Of a DNA stretch of 9,245 nucleotides, positions 6,048-9,245 are shown piece by piece; the first letter of the stretch is position 1, and each line of letters starts with the position of its first letter. This DNA comes from an uncultured bacterium (GTDB taxonomy: Bacteria > Actinomycetota > Coriobacteriia > Coriobacteriales > Coriobacteriaceae). Below the pieces are notes generated by a model. It had not been told where the DNA came from, searched no databases, and saw only the letters and a program-made list of their open reading frames with translations. Both the position numbers and the translations under genes were made by a program. The DNA lies in NCBI GenBank assembly GCA_905215945.1, contig CAJMRZ010000042.1:1-9245 (forward strand), written 5' to 3'.

Positions 6048-6075
6048 AGTATACACGCGCGGGTTTCTGCTGCAA
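6048..6075 (-). promoter_or_regulatory. Candidate promoter of rplS
   Basis: TATACT (-10, 5 of 6 to consensus, 6053-6048) is preceded 16 nt upstream by TTGCAG (-35, 6075-6070). An A-run (CGTAAAAAAATG, 6092-6081) lies directly upstream, as in UP elements of strong ribosomal-protein promoters. The start of transcription would fall near 6041, giving a leader of about 63 nt. Confidence 0.6.
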
Positions 6076-6121
6076 GAACATTTTTTTACGCAGACAAAAA
6101 GACAAAACCCGCACATGATAA

Positions 6122-6149
6122 CCGCCCGCCTCACGAATGAGGCGGGCGG
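6122..6149 (-). terminator. Hairpin terminator after ppdK
   Basis: A perfect 12-bp stem, CCGCCCGCCTCA with TGAGGCGGGCGG, closes on a 4-nt loop (TTCG on the minus strand). It lies 38 nt after the ppdK stop. The tail on the minus strand is only TTATCATG, so the U-tract is weak; T-rich runs occur about 15-25 nt further on. Stem stability and position still support termination. Confidence 0.7.
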
Positions 6150-6187
6150 CATGAAGGGGGCTACGCTAGGCGTCTATACCCAAAACG

Positions 6188-8938
<2,751 letters not shown>

Positions 8939-8988
8939 GATACTTCCCCTTCCATGCGCTTACGCACACGACCGTGGTAACGAATCGA

Positions 8989-9026
8989 CCCGCCGGTTAC
9001 GGGCCGTGAGGGAACTATACGGCGGG
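8989..9026. other. GC-rich inverted repeat in the ppdK leader
   Basis: CCCGCCG (8989-8995) and CGGCGGG (9020-9026) form a perfect 7-bp stem around 24 nt. It lies about 50 nt before the ppdK start codon. A promoter-like TATAGT (9019-9014, minus strand) falls inside the loop next to one arm. It could be a leader structure or an operator; nothing here decides between them. Confidence 0.35.
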
Positions 9027-9060
9027 CTTTATGCCGACATGAGAAGAGGATGCGCGGTTT

Positions 9061-9108
9061 GGTAAACGAGGTGAATATGGCGGTAAACGGTAGGTAAAGG
9101 TGGTTACC
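9061..9108. repeat. Cluster of GGTAAA-type direct repeats upstream of ppdK
   Basis: On the plus strand GGTAAACG occurs at 9061 and 9082, GGTAAAGG at 9093, a weaker GGTGAATA at 9070, and GGTTACC at 9102. The three best copies start 21 and 11 bp apart, near two and one helical turns, as expected for protein-binding sites on one face of the DNA. The cluster lies 123-170 nt upstream of the ppdK start codon. It suggests binding sites of a transcription factor, which I cannot name. Confidence 0.45.
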
Positions 9109-9122
9109 TTATGAAGATACCA

Positions 9123-9139
9123 CTGCAAGAAAATTGCAG
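9123..9139. promoter_or_regulatory. Palindrome CTGCAA-N5-TTGCAG, possible operator
   Basis: A perfect 6-bp inverted repeat with a 5-nt AT-rich centre (GAAAA). ATGCAA and TTGCT follow on its right side. Its size and symmetry are those of a dimeric regulator site. No T-run follows on either strand, so it does not look like a terminator. Confidence 0.35.
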
Positions 9140-9186
9140 GTCAAATGCAAGTTTGTTGCTAAATCGCTTTACCAATATCGTGCATT

Positions 9187-9215
9187 ATTTGAGGCTTCGG
9201 TAGTTTGTGTGACAA
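9187..9215 (-). promoter_or_regulatory. Weak candidate promoter for ppdK
   Basis: TTGTCA (9215-9210, 5 of 6 to the -35 consensus) is followed after 17 nt by TCAAAT (9192-9187, 4 of 6 to the -10). The leader would be about 240 nt and would carry the palindrome, the repeats and the GC-rich hairpin. Rivals are TTGACC with TATCTT at a long 19-nt spacing, and TATAGT at 9019-9014 without a -35. The rest of the 307 nt upstream of ppdK shows no gene. Confidence 0.25.
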
Positions 9216-9245
9216 GGGGCTAGCCTAGGCAGCAACGCTCTTCGC

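Noticed and set aside
9216..9231. Overlapping 8-bp palindromes GGCTAGCC and GCCTAGGC
   Set aside because: Short and without a neighbouring copy or partner; likely chance, although CTAG is often rare in bacterial DNA.
9225..9245. Possible end of an upstream minus-strand gene (AKSVAA then TAG)
   Set aside because: Six codons at the window edge are too few to support a gene, and no terminator follows.

Overview
The window is a GC-rich chromosomal segment in which every supported gene lies on the minus strand. It reads right to left as ppdK, rplS, rnhB, yraN, comM, dprA, trmFO and the first 92 codons of a Xer tyrosine recombinase that runs off the left edge. The order rplS-rnhB-yraN-comM-dprA-xer is the conserved actinobacterial block. 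The trmFO-xer pair is a Firmicutes habit, and the anaerobe-type pyruvate phosphate dikinase fits the Coriobacteriia. I infer a gut Actinomycetota, probably Collinsella or a close relative; this is judged from gene order and protein style, not from a database search.

Right end (about 8939-9245): a 307-bp non-coding region upstream of ppdK. It holds a cluster of GGTAAA-type direct repeats, a CTGCAA-N5-TTGCAG palindrome, a GC-rich hairpin and only weak promoter candidates. Next comes ppdK (916 aa, GTG start), closed by a 12-bp-stem hairpin. rplS follows with its own promoter candidate, an A-rich tract upstream of it, and a short structured leader. It ends in a strong intrinsic terminator with a UUCG loop.

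Middle (4566-5602): rnhB sits between two intrinsic terminators. There is almost no room for a promoter between the first terminator and the rnhB ribosome-binding site, so its expression probably depends on read-through. After rnhB there is a small palindromic, REP-like sequence and then the second terminator.

Left half (1-4565): yraN, comM, dprA, trmFO and xer form a tight operon with 1-nt and 4-nt overlaps and one 14-nt gap. The proteins handle nucleic acids: a YraN-family putative nuclease, a ComM-type branch-migration ATPase, DprA that loads RecA on single-stranded DNA, a folate-dependent tRNA m5U54 methyltransferase, and a Xer recombinase. The most unusual feature is the xer start. Its open frame has no ATG, GTG or TTG before the conserved SAM-like domain, but an ATA codon sits 9 nt after a GGAGG and overlaps the trmFO stop as ATAG.

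I see no mobile element, CRISPR array, tRNA, rRNA or defence system. This is mostly a core-genome window; the points of interest are translational and regulatory.
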